A DNA stretch of 64,000 nt from an uncultured Pseudomonadota bacterium (GTDB lineage Bacteria > Pseudomonadota > Gammaproteobacteria > CAJXQU01), in assembly GCA_913058255.1 (NCBI GenBank), contig CAJXQU010000005.1, forward strand, positions 62,001-126,000, given 5' to 3'. This document shows positions 25,806 to 34,773 of this stretch, one piece after another (positions within the stretch are counted from its first letter, which is position 1; every line of letters starts with the position of its first letter). The notes beneath the pieces were generated by a model. It had not been told where the DNA came from. It worked only from the letters and a program-made list of their open reading frames with translations, and searched no databases. A program made the position numbers and the translations under genes.

Positions 25806-25863
25806 TGTTGTAAAATCAGGATTGAGTATCTGTTAGGTAAAGGGAATATTAGGAATATCGAAT

Positions 25864-26160
25864 ATGAAAGTCAGTGAGATGGAAGAAAATGCACAGAAGG
25901 CCTCTACATTACTAAAGTCGCTTTCAAACCCGAAAAGGTTGATGGTCTTATGTCATTTGAGCAAAGGCGAGTGCTCAGTTGGCGAATTAGAAAAGCTTGT
26001 AGATTTGAGTCAGTCGGCATTATCGCAGCATTTGGCTAGAATGCGTGAAGAGGGGATTGTCGAGTGCAGGAGGGAAGCGCAAAGCATGTTTTATTCGATA
26101 AAGGATGAGAAAGCACAAAAGCTGTTGACCTCATTATATGAGTTGTATTGTGATGACTAG
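25864..26160 (+). CDS. ArsR/SmtB-family regulator, BigR/SqrR-like
   Basis: A 98-residue winged-helix repressor. The helix-turn-helix is at about residues 37-62 (CSVGELEKLVDLSQSALSQHLARMREEG). The N-terminal ELLKSLSNPKRLMVLCHL-type segment and the end SLYELYC resemble BigR, YgaV and SqrR, in which two cysteines sense sulfide or persulfides. Here C30 (VLCHL) and C96 (YELYC) are in the matching places; extra cysteines are C37 and another in VECRRE. No metal-binding ELCV motif of ArsR is seen. It is divergent from metH across 216 bases, so control of metH is possible. Family certain; ligand inferred. Confidence 0.85.
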   Translation: MKVSEMEENAQKASTLLKSLSNPKRLMVLCHLSKGECSVGELEKLVDLSQSALSQHLARMREEGIVECRREAQSMFYSIKDEKAQKLLTSLYELYCDD

Positions 26161-26347
26161 ATAGATAGAAGTTTTCTTCTATTTTACTATTCCTCTACAG
26201 GCATAAGCGATCTTAAGAACAGCCCGTTGAGATGATAGGCAATAGAGGTTGGTTATCTTTAAATAAAAAGACCTTGTGTTACAATGAGATACTCGTTGTT
26301 AGAGAAAGTAATACACCAGTGTTTTAGATAAGGAATGCTCTGAAAGA

Positions 26348-27484
26348 ATGTCCACATCCGTTGAAAATGCGGCTTTATTAGTTAATTTGATCGGGATTGA
26401 TCAACGTAACCGTAATGTCATTGAAATGATTTTCGATAAACAACAGACTGGTGTTTATCGTATCGTGAGCGCAGATGAATCCCATGTAACGATTGTTGAT
26501 TTGGATAAATATGGGGCCGCTGAAGAGTGGCAGGCATTGCAACAAATTCGCTCAGATCATATGGCGATCCTCCTTTCTGTAGACAATTCTAGTCAAAGTT
26601 ATTCACCACTTTTCTTAAAAAAGCCTGTTTTAATTGATAACCTTGTGGCGGCTTTAGAGCATGCGCGCATTAAGTTGGAACTTCCTACGTCTGAAGAGCA
26701 ACAAGAGTACCTTCCTTGGAGTAAATTTCTTTCTTCGCGTATTAACTACCAGCAAGAAAAAATTTCTAATATAACTGAAGATTTTGAAGCCTATGAGGCT
26801 TATGAAGATATTTGCTTTTTATCTGAAAATGGTTACCTTCTTGATGCCGTAAAACGTGCCGTTGTTCAGGCAAGTACCGATGGTTTTGGTATAAAGTTAC
26901 AGATTAAAAATAAAGGCAGTATTTTTATCGATCCGATAGAACACTGGATAAATACAGATTTATCTTTTTCTGAATTAGAAAATATTTGTCAGAATCCTTT
27001 GAGTGGAGAAGATATAAATAAGCGTGTTTTTAGTGATCGAGAATTTTCTAAATATTTAGAAGAATGGCGCGCATCAAACTTAAACCCAATTGATATCGAT
27101 ACTTTTTTATGGGATCTTGCACTTTGGACCTATAAAGGCGCTATACCTTCGAGTACTGATCTAGCAAAAAAAATTATACTAAGTTATTGGCCCGATCTCG
27201 CTCGTTTAACAGAAATTCCAAATGCAATGAGAATTGCTGCATTGTGGGTTTCATGTCCAATGACTTTAGTAGAAACTATTGATGTTTTAAATGTTCAAAA
27301 AGAAGATGTTTTTAATTTTTATACGGCAGCCTTAACAATAGGGTTAGTTCAGCAAAGTGAGACTATCGTAAAAATAATAAAAACTGAAACTAATGAAGGT
27401 CATACAATAAAATCAGATAAATCCCAACGAGATTTTTACCTTCGTATACTCAAACATTTGAAAGGTCAGAACCAGGATAGTTGA
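26348..27484 (+). CDS. Divergent receiver-like protein next to a roadblock/LC7 gene
   Basis: A 378-residue cytoplasmic protein that I recognise only in part. The first 110 residues look like a degenerate receiver fold (VTIVDLDKY, AILLSVDN, FLKKPVLIDNLVAAL, the last like the receiver K-P motif). The middle part is poorly conserved and acidic. Residues 240-335 form a helical region (YWPDLARLTEIPNAMRIAAL then VEDVFNFYTAAL-like), which may be a winged-helix-type module. Similar proteins occur beside roadblock proteins and small GTPases in other proteobacteria. The roadblock gene follows after 430 bases, but no small GTPase is present here. Function unknown. Confidence 0.65.
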   Translation: MSTSVENAALLVNLIGIDQRNRNVIEMIFDKQQTGVYRIVSADESHVTIVDLDKYGAAEEWQALQQIRSDHMAILLSVDNSSQSYSPLFLKKPVLIDNLVAALEHARIKLELPTSEEQQEYLPWSKFLSSRINYQQEKISNITEDFEAYEAYEDICFLSENGYLLDAVKRAVVQASTDGFGIKLQIKNKGSIFIDPIEHWINTDLSFSELENICQNPLSGEDINKRVFSDREFSKYLEEWRASNLNPIDIDTFLWDLALWTYKGAIPSSTDLAKKIILSYWPDLARLTEIPNAMRIAALWVSCPMTLVETIDVLNVQKEDVFNFYTAALTIGLVQQSETIVKIIKTETNEGHTIKSDKSQRDFYLRILKHLKGQNQDS

Positions 27485-27651
27485 TCTAATTAAGATACAT
27501 TATTTGCAAACAGTTGCCTGAACGTAACCAGCTCGAGATTTATAAATGTTTCTATCAAAATTAATAAGCGAATAGAGTAGAAGGAAGACTGAAAAATAGA
27601 CATAGGTTTTACGCACGTTGATGTTTCAAATTAACAAAAGAGCTTAGATCA

Positions 27652-27810
27652 TTATTCTCTTGTTAGTAGCTTTGATTTCAACCTACGAAACAACCCTCGT
27701 ATACTTTCAATCGATACTAGGAGCTTTAAGAAGTTGTCCATGCTGGTATAGGCCTTATTGTAATCACAAGAAGCTCCTTTGAAATTATCATTTTTAATGT
27801 AGAATCTAAT
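27652..27810 (-). pseudogene. Gene fragment (unrecognised) in the 27.5-27.9 kb gap
   Basis: The 432-base gap between the two signalling genes is not empty. On the minus strand a frame is open for 52 residues from just after a TAG (27811-27813) to TAA at 27652. It includes KGASCDYNKAYTSMDNFLK and ends SIRGLFRRLKSKLLTRE, a protein-like composition with no usable start codon except an internal Met. It is probably the 3' end of a decayed gene. The inverted repeat AGGAGCTT / AAGCTCCT (27719-27726, 27771-27778) lies inside it. Nothing else was recognised in the gap. Confidence 0.4.
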
Positions 27811-27916
27811 CTATAAAGTTTTACCGTGATTTTGTTGGTTATCAGTAAAACTGAAGTTTTAATCAAAATAGCCGACATAACATCCATTATAAAAAATTAT
27901 AGGAGTGATGTTTTCC

Positions 27917-28279
27917 ATGCGTGAAGACATGCTTATCTCAATATTAAATGAACTCAATGGTTTGACAGCCGATATCCAAGGCTCAGCTGTAATCTCTATT
28001 GACGGTCTAATGATAGCCAGCGCTCTTCCGAGTAGCGTTGACGAAGAAATGATCAGTGCGATGTCGGCTGCGATGTTGTTGCTAGGGGATAGAACCGCGA
28101 AAGAGTTGAAACGTGGTGAACTAGAGCAGGTTATCGTGAAAGGACGACAGGGTTTCATCATTATGGTTAACGCAGGTAAAGACTCTGTGCTTTGTGTTTT
28201 AGCGCGTGAAGATGCAAAACTTGGGCTTGTGATGCTCGATGCAACACGAGCGGCTGGTGATATTCCTAAGGTCTTGTAG
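27917..28279 (+). CDS. Roadblock/LC7 domain protein
   Basis: A 120-residue single-domain protein of the roadblock/LC7 (MglB-like) family, which usually modulates small Ras-like GTPases. AGGAG at 27901-27905 is 11 bases before ATG 27917, whereas it abuts GTG 27905 and ATG 27908, so 27917 is the likely start. The domain reads LISILNELNGLTADIQGSA, then GAVIS-type strands, then AMSAAMLLLGDRTAKEL and GFIIMVNAG. No partner GTPase gene is adjacent in this window. Flanked on both sides by gaps carrying gene debris. Confidence 0.85.
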   Translation: MREDMLISILNELNGLTADIQGSAVISIDGLMIASALPSSVDEEMISAMSAAMLLLGDRTAKELKRGELEQVIVKGRQGFIIMVNAGKDSVLCVLAREDAKLGLVMLDATRAAGDIPKVL

Positions 28280-28484
28280 TACGGATTTTTTTGTTTTTAG
28301 AACAGTCACACCTACCCAGCTTATTAATCCCTAGCATTAAAAAAATAATTGTTCAAAAGCAAGATCTGTTTTCCCTATTGTTAATCTTACGTAAAGGGCC
28401 TTTTTTAAATATTACTTTTTCAGTATGAATTTATTTATCTTGCTTTACTCAAGTGGTATTACTACAAAAATGTTTCCCGAGTAC

Positions 28485-28720
28485 CTATATTGGCAAGACA
28501 AACATACATTCCATTTTGGGGTATCGGCCGGTTCCTTTCCCAATAGTTGATTCATATTTTTCACCGTTGTACAAATCTATAGGCTTGATCATATAGCTTT
28601 TTTTAGGCTCCCCGAGAAGAACAAGAGTTACTACTAGTGGTGTCATTGCTATACAGATGCCAGCGAAAAATACTCAGCTTGAAATATACATTTTGTTGCC
28701 GACCTTCTTTATGATGATCT
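28485..28720 (-). pseudogene. Fragment of a small membrane protein with in-frame TGA
   Basis: The 558-base gap before rbgA contains a minus-strand coding-like frame. ATG at 28689-28691 has AGAAGG about 10 bases upstream and reads MYISS, then TGA, then continues in the same frame as VFFAGICIAMTPLVVTLVLL (a membrane helix), GEPKKSYMIKPIDLYNGEKY and on to TAG at 28485. The TGA is one base from TGG (Trp). I read it as a gene killed by a nonsense mutation, or as a fragment. The family is not recognised. The rest of the gap, 28280-28484, is AT-rich with nothing I can name. Confidence 0.45.
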
Positions 28721-28802
28721 AGAAACGTCTAATTTGTGTGAGGTTATTTTGTTTGATTCTTAAGCATTAATTTAAATGTCTGTCTTGCAACGTTCTTTTC
28801 AC

Positions 28803-28808
28803 TATAAT
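28803..28808 (+). promoter_or_regulatory. Consensus -10 box before rbgA
   Basis: A perfect TATAAT lies 30 bases before the ATG at 28838. No good -35 is seen at 16-18 bases; TTGCAA (28785-28790) is only 12 bases away. Confidence 0.4.
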
Positions 28809-28837
28809 GGTCTTATAAATTAACGAGAGAGTTGTAC

Positions 28838-29767
28838 ATGCAAATTCAGTGGTACCCCGGCCATATGCACAAGGCCAGAAAAGAGATCAAGCAAGCTTTA
28901 CCTAAAGTTGACGTGGTGATAGAGATCCTTGATGCTCGAATTCCTTTCAGTAGTGAAAACCCAATGATTACTGAGTTACGTGGAGATAAGCCTTGTATTA
29001 AAATTCTGAGTAAAACAGATTTAGCTGATGGCAACATCACCAAACAATGGATCGAATTTTTTGAGCAAGAAGAGGGCACAGAGGCAGCTCTGACTATCAC
29101 GACACAGAAACCTGAAACGATTTTGCAATTGCCACGTTTGATTAGAGATAAAACGTCATTTAATGATCGGCCGATTCATACCATGATTATTGGTATACCC
29201 AATGTTGGTAAGTCTACATTGATCAATCATTTAGCAGGCAGAACAATCGCAAAAACAGGTAATGAACCCGCAATCACAAAAGGGCAGCAGCGAATTAAAC
29301 TTGAGAATGGCATTATTCTTTCTGATACGCCGGGCGTGCTATGGCCGAATGTTGAGAATCGAAATAGCGGTTATCGACTTGCAGCGACAGGTGCGGTGCG
29401 TGATACGGCGATGGAATATGCCGATGTGGCTTTTTTCCTTGCAGATTATCTTATGCGTGTCTATCCCGAGCGATTAATGGAGCGTTATGAACTAAATCAT
29501 ATTCCAGATTCTGAAATAGAATTGTTAGAAATGATCGGTGAAAAAAGGGGCTGTTTACGTGCTGGTGGTCAGGTCGAACTCGATAAAGTGTCGCGAATAT
29601 TTGTTATTGAATTTAGAACGGGGGTACTTGGACAGATGAGCTTAGAAGTTCCTGACGATATGCATAAGGAACTTGCTGAACTCGAAATTATTCGCGCAAA
29701 AAAACAAGTTAAGAAAGATGCTAAAGAAGCAAAAAAACGAGGACATAAGAGAGAGCGAAAAAACTAA
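28838..29767 (+). CDS. rbgA: Ribosome biogenesis GTPase YlqF/RbgA
   Basis: A circularly permuted GTPase that acts in 50S subunit assembly. The 309-residue product starts with MQIQWYPGHMHKARKEI and has, in permuted order, G4 (KTDLAD-type, SKTDL), then G1 GIPNVGKSTLINHLAGR, G2 TKGQQ and G3 DTPGVLWP. The C-terminal helical domain ends in a very basic tail (KKQVKKDAKEAKKRGHKRERKN), plausible for rRNA contact. ATG 28838 is preferred to TTG 28832; GAGAG lies upstream. Convergent with aas. Confidence 0.93.
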   Translation: MQIQWYPGHMHKARKEIKQALPKVDVVIEILDARIPFSSENPMITELRGDKPCIKILSKTDLADGNITKQWIEFFEQEEGTEAALTITTQKPETILQLPRLIRDKTSFNDRPIHTMIIGIPNVGKSTLINHLAGRTIAKTGNEPAITKGQQRIKLENGIILSDTPGVLWPNVENRNSGYRLAATGAVRDTAMEYADVAFFLADYLMRVYPERLMERYELNHIPDSEIELLEMIGEKRGCLRAGGQVELDKVSRIFVIEFRTGVLGQMSLEVPDDMHKELAELEIIRAKKQVKKDAKEAKKRGHKRERKN

Positions 29768-29795
29768 ATATCAAGCTCACTCAATCGCTGTTTTC

Positions 29796-31955
29796 TTAGT
29801 CGGCCAAGGCCAACTTACTGATAGTATTATTGTCTATTTTTCCGGTTCCTAGAATGGGTATTTTGTCGATGATAATGATGCGTTTGGGAATGGCTAGCTC
29901 GTTTAAGCCTTCTTTTTTTGCTTGAGAAATAAGCTCTTTTCGATTTGCTTCTACTTGTTCTGTGATCAAATAGATCTGTTCACCTTTTTTCTTATCAGGA
30001 ACAACAGCTGCAGCATGAAGCTTGTCTGGCCAGGTCGCATTCGCTAGTTCTTCAACACGAGTTAAGGACACCATTTCTCCACCGATTTTAGCGAAACGTT
30101 TCGCACGGCCTTGAATGGTGATGTACTTCAATTCGTCTACCGTGACAATATCGCCAGTATCGTACCAGCCTAAACCTCGATCAGTTTGTGGCGGAACAAT
30201 GTCATCGTCACTAGCATGGAAAAGGTAACCACTCATGACGTTAGGGCCTGATACAAATAAACGGCCGCCATTATCCAGGCCTGCTACAGGTTCAAGATAG
30301 TAGTCCATTCCTGGGAGGAGTCGGCCAACGGTATTAGCTTTGTAATAATAAGGTGTATTGACAGAAACGACAGGACTCGTTTCTGTTGCGCCATAACCCT
30401 CAAGTATGCGTATACCAAACTTTTCACGCCAAATTGTACGTGTATCCTCTTGTAGTTTTTCAGCACCTGCGATGACATAACGTAAGGTATGAAAATCGGC
30501 AGGATGAGCATGTTTTGCGTAGCCGGATAGAAAAGTATTACTGCCGAATAAGACAGTTATTCCAAGCTCATAACAAAGCTCTGGGATAATTTTGTAGTGT
30601 AACGGTGTTGGGTAAAAGAAAACTTTCGTTCCATCTAATACGGGTAATATAGTGCCTGCGGTGAATCCAAATGAATGGAACATCGGTAGAAAATTCAACA
30701 TGTGATCGGTTTTATTTAGATCAATATAAGTATGGATCTGGGCATAGTTCGATAAGATATTTTTGTGTGATAAAACAACGCCTTTGGGGATGCCTTCAGA
30801 GCCTGAAGTGAATAGGATCAATGCTCGATTATCAGCATTGATTCGCTTATAACGAGGGTAGTATGCAATGCGCGGAAAGTGCGCTTTAAGCAGTCCAGTA
30901 GCCTTGTTGAAAATAGAAATTTCAGTGCTTAAGTCTTCAAGGTAAATGATCTTAACGACTTTTTCTAACGCTGCGATGGACTCTTGTAAATCACCTTTTT
31001 CGATAAATATTCTTGATGTGTAAACAACTTTAACCATGGCTGTTTCACAAGCGGTAATAAGCCCTTGAGAACCCGCAGTAAAATTGAGCATCGCTGGTAC
31101 GCGCCCATAACATTGCAAGGCCATCAGTGTAACAAGGTTGCTGACAGAATTTGGTAATAGAACTCCGACGCTCTCATCGAATATGGTTTCTTTTGAAATT
31201 TTATTACCTAGGATAAAGCTTCGTGTGATGAGTTGACGGTAGCTAATAGGCTCATATTTGATGTCATTTGCGATAACTGTGTTTGCGCCATGAACGTTCA
31301 TAGCATCGATGACCGATGTAAATAAACTACGGTTAGTATTGACGTTTTTAAATGACACATCCAACATAATATCTGTCATTTGTTGAGCTGCTTTATCTCT
31401 TTGTTCTGAACTACTTTCATCTTCAATATTGTGAATATTTACGGGAGGATGAATGATTATTTTTATGCGGGGAAACCAAGAGAGTTTTAACAAGCCTTGC
31501 ATATTAGATAGTTTTGAATACTGTCCGCCTTCAATCCCGATAGGTAAAATGGTGGCTCCAGATTTAGCGACGATCATGCCGGTTCCAGAATAAATTTTCA
31601 TCAAACTACCTGTAGTTGTGATTCGTCCTTCCGGAAAAACAACCGCTTTATGGTCTTCTTTTAATAATTTGATTAGAGATTTAAGGGAGTGAGGGTTGAG
31701 TGGATCGAGCGCGAAAAGATCGACACATTTATAAAATGGTTGTAAGTACCATTTCTTATTGATTTCGGTGTTTATTGCAAATATTGGGCAGTGGGGAAGA
31801 AAGGCGTAGAGTAAAAATGGATCAAGTAGTGAGACGTGGTTTGCGACAATTAAAACGCGGTCTCCAGCAGCATGATAATTTTCAATTCCTTCAACGTTAA
31901 CGTTAAAAAATATCTTGCATAAACATCGCAAAGTGAACTTAAACAGCTTAACCAT
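29796..31955 (-). CDS. aas: Bifunctional acyltransferase/acyl-ACP synthetase Aas
   Basis: Aas re-acylates lysophosphatidylethanolamine in the inner membrane using acyl-ACP that it makes itself. The 719-residue product has an N-terminal PlsC-type acyltransferase domain (residues 1-190) with the NHVSLLD catalytic motif and FPEGR. A C-terminal AMP-binding synthetase domain follows (about 220-715), with LFTSGSEGIPKGV, GYGATETSP and YDTGDIV. The end KIPILGTGKIDNNTI carries the adenylation lysine. The usual C-terminal MFS transporter fusion (LplT) is absent. It follows mltD by 14 bases on the same strand. Confidence 0.92.
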   Translation of the reverse strand: MVKLFKFTLRCLCKIFFNVNVEGIENYHAAGDRVLIVANHVSLLDPFLLYAFLPHCPIFAINTEINKKWYLQPFYKCVDLFALDPLNPHSLKSLIKLLKEDHKAVVFPEGRITTTGSLMKIYSGTGMIVAKSGATILPIGIEGGQYSKLSNMQGLLKLSWFPRIKIIIHPPVNIHNIEDESSSEQRDKAAQQMTDIMLDVSFKNVNTNRSLFTSVIDAMNVHGANTVIANDIKYEPISYRQLITRSFILGNKISKETIFDESVGVLLPNSVSNLVTLMALQCYGRVPAMLNFTAGSQGLITACETAMVKVVYTSRIFIEKGDLQESIAALEKVVKIIYLEDLSTEISIFNKATGLLKAHFPRIAYYPRYKRINADNRALILFTSGSEGIPKGVVLSHKNILSNYAQIHTYIDLNKTDHMLNFLPMFHSFGFTAGTILPVLDGTKVFFYPTPLHYKIIPELCYELGITVLFGSNTFLSGYAKHAHPADFHTLRYVIAGAEKLQEDTRTIWREKFGIRILEGYGATETSPVVSVNTPYYYKANTVGRLLPGMDYYLEPVAGLDNGGRLFVSGPNVMSGYLFHASDDDIVPPQTDRGLGWYDTGDIVTVDELKYITIQGRAKRFAKIGGEMVSLTRVEELANATWPDKLHAAAVVPDKKKGEQIYLITEQVEANRKELISQAKKEGLNELAIPKRIIIIDKIPILGTGKIDNNTISKLALAD

Positions 31956-31969
31956 TATTGTTGAACGTC

Positions 31970-33400
31970 CTATAAGTTTGATGCCTCCAGCGTTGGTTTT
32001 TCTAGAAGGATCTTTAATTCATCACCAGGGTTTATTGCCTGATCTTTAGGAATATTATTCCATTCCAGGATTTGTTTAACATGTATATCAAATCGTCGTG
32101 CTATTAACCATAAAGAATCACCACTTTTAATGCGATATTTATCACCTTTTAAGACAGGCATCTTGATCGCTGTAGCTGGCGCGGTAGGGACCATAGATTC
32201 ACGAAAAGAGCCGGCTGGTATCAAAAGGTTTCGACCAATACGTAACTTGCTTGACTCTAAATGATTCGTTTTCTTTAAAAGCGCAATACTTATTTCATAT
32301 TTTTTTGCGATAGTCCAGAGTGATTCTCCTGACTTAATCTCATGCTGTTGCCATGTTACACGCTCTTCTTGAGGTAAAGTACTCAATGCAAACTTAAACC
32401 GTTCTGCTGATTCGATAGGAAGTAGCAGTTTGTGCGGTCCTTCAGGATCAGTCGCCCATCGTTTAAAGCCAGAATTTAAGACAATGATTTCTTCTATGTC
32501 GACGTTGGCGAGATCCGCGGCCTTTTTTAGCTGGAGTTGGCCGTTGGTATCAACAAGAACTACTGTTGGTTGATAAAGAAGCTCTGGCAGTTCTATACCA
32601 AACTGATCTGGGCTCGTAATGACGCTGAATAGAGCAAGTAGTTTTGGAACATATGCACGTGTTTCTGGAGGTAGATCTAAAGACCAATAGTCCGTAGGGC
32701 GACCTAGTTTAATATTTTTCTTGATTGCTTTTGAGACGGTTGCGCCACCACTATTATAAGCAGCCAAGGCTAATGGCCAGTCTTCAAAACGGTCATGTAA
32801 TTGTTGCAAATAATCTAGAGCGGCAGAGGTTGATGCAATAGGATCATTGCGGCCGTCGTACCACCAGTTTTGTTTTAAACCAAGGTGTTTACCTGTTGAA
32901 GGAATTATTTGCCAAAGTCCAGCGGCTTTCCATGATGATGTTACGGTGGTTCGATAACCACTTTCGATCATAGGTAGCAGCGCAAGATAAACGGGCATAT
33001 TACGTTTTTCCAGCTCGTGGGTGATGTGGTAAAGATAAGGTTCAGCTCTGACGGACATTACATCAAAAAAACGTTGGTTGCCGATTAGCTTTTTGATCTG
33101 CTTCTGTACAGACTCATGTGATGTATCATCTAGACTTTCACTTTCTTGGATGTGCGTCCAAATGCTATCTATTTCGGATTCAATATTTTCAGGCTCAACG
33201 GATCGTGAAGGTGCTTCCTGAGTGTTGGTGACTTGCTCATGTTCGACAACTTTAAAAGAAGGAGTCTGAGCAACATATTCTGGCGGATGCTTAGTCGCTG
33301 ACTGCATACAGCCATTGAGCAGCATAGCAAGAACGAACACAATAATTGCGCTGTAAAAGGTGGTTGATTTATAGATCACAGATCCGGCTCCCCAAAACAT
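31970..33400 (-). CDS. mltD: Membrane-bound lytic murein transglycosylase D
   Basis: MltD cleaves peptidoglycan glycan strands at the outer membrane. The 476-residue product has a lipoprotein leader ending VLAMLLNGC (cysteine at residue 31), an SLT domain with catalytic Glu in LLPMIESGYRTT and GLWQIIPSTGKHLGL, and two C-terminal LysM domains (HEIKSGESLWTIAKKYEI and YRIKSGDSLWLIARRFDI). Divergent from the yafS-like methyltransferase gene, as in E. coli, except that gloB, which normally separates them, is missing. Probably co-transcribed with aas. Confidence 0.95.
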   Translation of the reverse strand: MFWGAGSVIYKSTTFYSAIIVFVLAMLLNGCMQSATKHPPEYVAQTPSFKVVEHEQVTNTQEAPSRSVEPENIESEIDSIWTHIQESESLDDTSHESVQKQIKKLIGNQRFFDVMSVRAEPYLYHITHELEKRNMPVYLALLPMIESGYRTTVTSSWKAAGLWQIIPSTGKHLGLKQNWWYDGRNDPIASTSAALDYLQQLHDRFEDWPLALAAYNSGGATVSKAIKKNIKLGRPTDYWSLDLPPETRAYVPKLLALFSVITSPDQFGIELPELLYQPTVVLVDTNGQLQLKKAADLANVDIEEIIVLNSGFKRWATDPEGPHKLLLPIESAERFKFALSTLPQEERVTWQQHEIKSGESLWTIAKKYEISIALLKKTNHLESSKLRIGRNLLIPAGSFRESMVPTAPATAIKMPVLKGDKYRIKSGDSLWLIARRFDIHVKQILEWNNIPKDQAINPGDELKILLEKPTLEASNL

Positions 33401-33530
33401 GGCGCAATCCTAAGGATAAGTGACTCATTCGTCAAGGTTTTACGTAATTTATCAATCGATATTAATCACTGTAACTTCTGGTTTTGGGGTAAAATCATTT
33501 ACTATGAACAGGAAAAGTACAGATTCAGCA

Positions 33531-34322
33531 ATGACCAGTAAAAAGCCAGTTAGGCTGCGTCTTAAAGAGTGGTTTCAAGGTTCACCTGGCCAGTCGCTTT
33601 TAGAGGCGGAAAAAAATCTTCTTGACGAAGAATTACCCGATCTGTTTGGTTACCATATTTTGCAGCTGGGCGCATTGGATGAGGGGAAGTTACTTGACTC
33701 CAGTCGAATTTCGCACAAGCTTTTATTTGATATTGTGCCTCAAGACGCGATAGCGACGGGGGACTTGGCTTGTCGATCAGCTTATTTGCCGGTTGATGCG
33801 AGCAGTGTTGATGTCGTTCTTTTACCGCATGTGTTGGAGTTTGAGGATGATCCTCATGAGATTTTGCGTGAAATTGATCGGGTTTTGATCGGTGAGGGGC
33901 ATGTTATTATCTTAGGCTTCAACCCTCTTAGTTTATGGGGGATCTGGCACATCTTGTTAGCATGGCGTGAGAATCCACCTTGGAGTGGGCATTTTTATCG
34001 AGCAGCACGAGTTAAAGATTGGTTAGGCTTGTTAGGGTTTGAAGTGGTTCAAACCAAACATTTATTTTTTCGACCTCCGACATGTTCTCGTTGGCTTATG
34101 AAACAACTAAACTTTTTAGAAAAACTTGGAAATTATGTATGGCCCTGGTTAGGAGGAAGCTATCTGATCATCGGTAAAAAGCGTTTATTACCATTAACGC
34201 CAACAAAAACAGAGTGGCGGATCAGACGTAGATTAATTGCATCTGGTGTGACCGAGCCAACGACAAGAGCGCAACAAATGCTCAATCCAAAAGACACAAT
34301 AAAAACAAAGGACAATAATTGA
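33531..34322 (+). CDS. YafS-like SAM-dependent methyltransferase
   Basis: A class I methyltransferase of about 263 residues whose substrate is unknown. The SAM site is divergent: [12 protein letters not shown], then [35 protein letters not shown] and the following strand HVIILGFNP. The order mltD, yafS, rnhA, dnaQ is the gammaproteobacterial arrangement, which supports the call. The start is uncertain: ATG 33504 and GTG/ATG further upstream (33420) are in frame, but homology begins after 33531. rnhA begins 4 bases after its stop. Confidence 0.82.
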   Translation: MTSKKPVRLRLKEWFQGSPGQSLLEAEKNLLDEELPDLFGYHILQLGALDEGKLLDSSRISHKLLFDIVPQDAIATGDLACRSAYLPVDASSVDVVLLPHVLEFEDDPHEILREIDRVLIGEGHVIILGFNPLSLWGIWHILLAWRENPPWSGHFYRAARVKDWLGLLGFEVVQTKHLFFRPPTCSRWLMKQLNFLEKLGNYVWPWLGGSYLIIGKKRLLPLTPTKTEWRIRRRLIASGVTEPTTRAQQMLNPKDTIKTKDNN

Positions 34323-34326
34323 TTTT

Positions 34327-34770
34327 ATGACTGAACATGTAGAAATATTTACCGATGGTGCTTGCCGTGGAAATCCTGGGCCAGGTGGTTGGGGGGTTTT
34401 AATGCGATTTGATGGTAATGAAAAACGTCTTTGTGGTGGCGAATACGATACAACCAATAATCGTATGGAAATGATGGCGGCGATTGTTGGCTTGGAAACA
34501 TTAAAAAGACAGTGCACAGTGACGCTGACTACCGATTCGGTTTATGTCAAAGATGGCATTACAAAATGGATGGACGGTTGGAAAAAACGTGGCTGGAAAA
34601 CCGCCAGTAAAAAACCAGTAAAAAACAAAGATCTCTGGGAAAGACTTGATCAGGCTGCTGCCAAGCATGAGGTCGACTGGCAGTGGGTGAAAGGTCATGC
34701 CGGTCATGAGGAGAATGAAATTGCTGACCAACTTGCTAATCAAGGCGTTGATGAATTAGAGAGCCGCTAA
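34327..34770 (+). CDS. rnhA: Ribonuclease HI
   Basis: RNase HI degrades the RNA strand of RNA-DNA hybrids. The 147-residue product has the acidic catalytic residues in [20 protein letters not shown] and [10 protein letters not shown], and the basic handle region [20 protein letters not shown]. The His of the flexible loop is in [12 protein letters not shown]. It overlaps no neighbour but sits 4 bases after the methyltransferase and 3 before dnaQ, as one operon. It is antisense-free here, unlike E. coli where rnhA and dnaQ are divergent. Confidence 0.97.
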   Translation: MTEHVEIFTDGACRGNPGPGGWGVLMRFDGNEKRLCGGEYDTTNNRMEMMAAIVGLETLKRQCTVTLTTDSVYVKDGITKWMDGWKKRGWKTASKKPVKNKDLWERLDQAAAKHEVDWQWVKGHAGHEENEIADQLANQGVDELESR

Positions 34771-34773
34771 CGA

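Noticed and set aside
25648-25863. Cobalamin riboswitch upstream of metH
   Set aside because: No B12-box-like sequence and only 216 bases to the divergent gene.
28485-28720. Selenocysteine at the in-frame TGA
   Set aside because: No hairpin or known selenoprotein family; TGG to TGA mutation explains it more simply.
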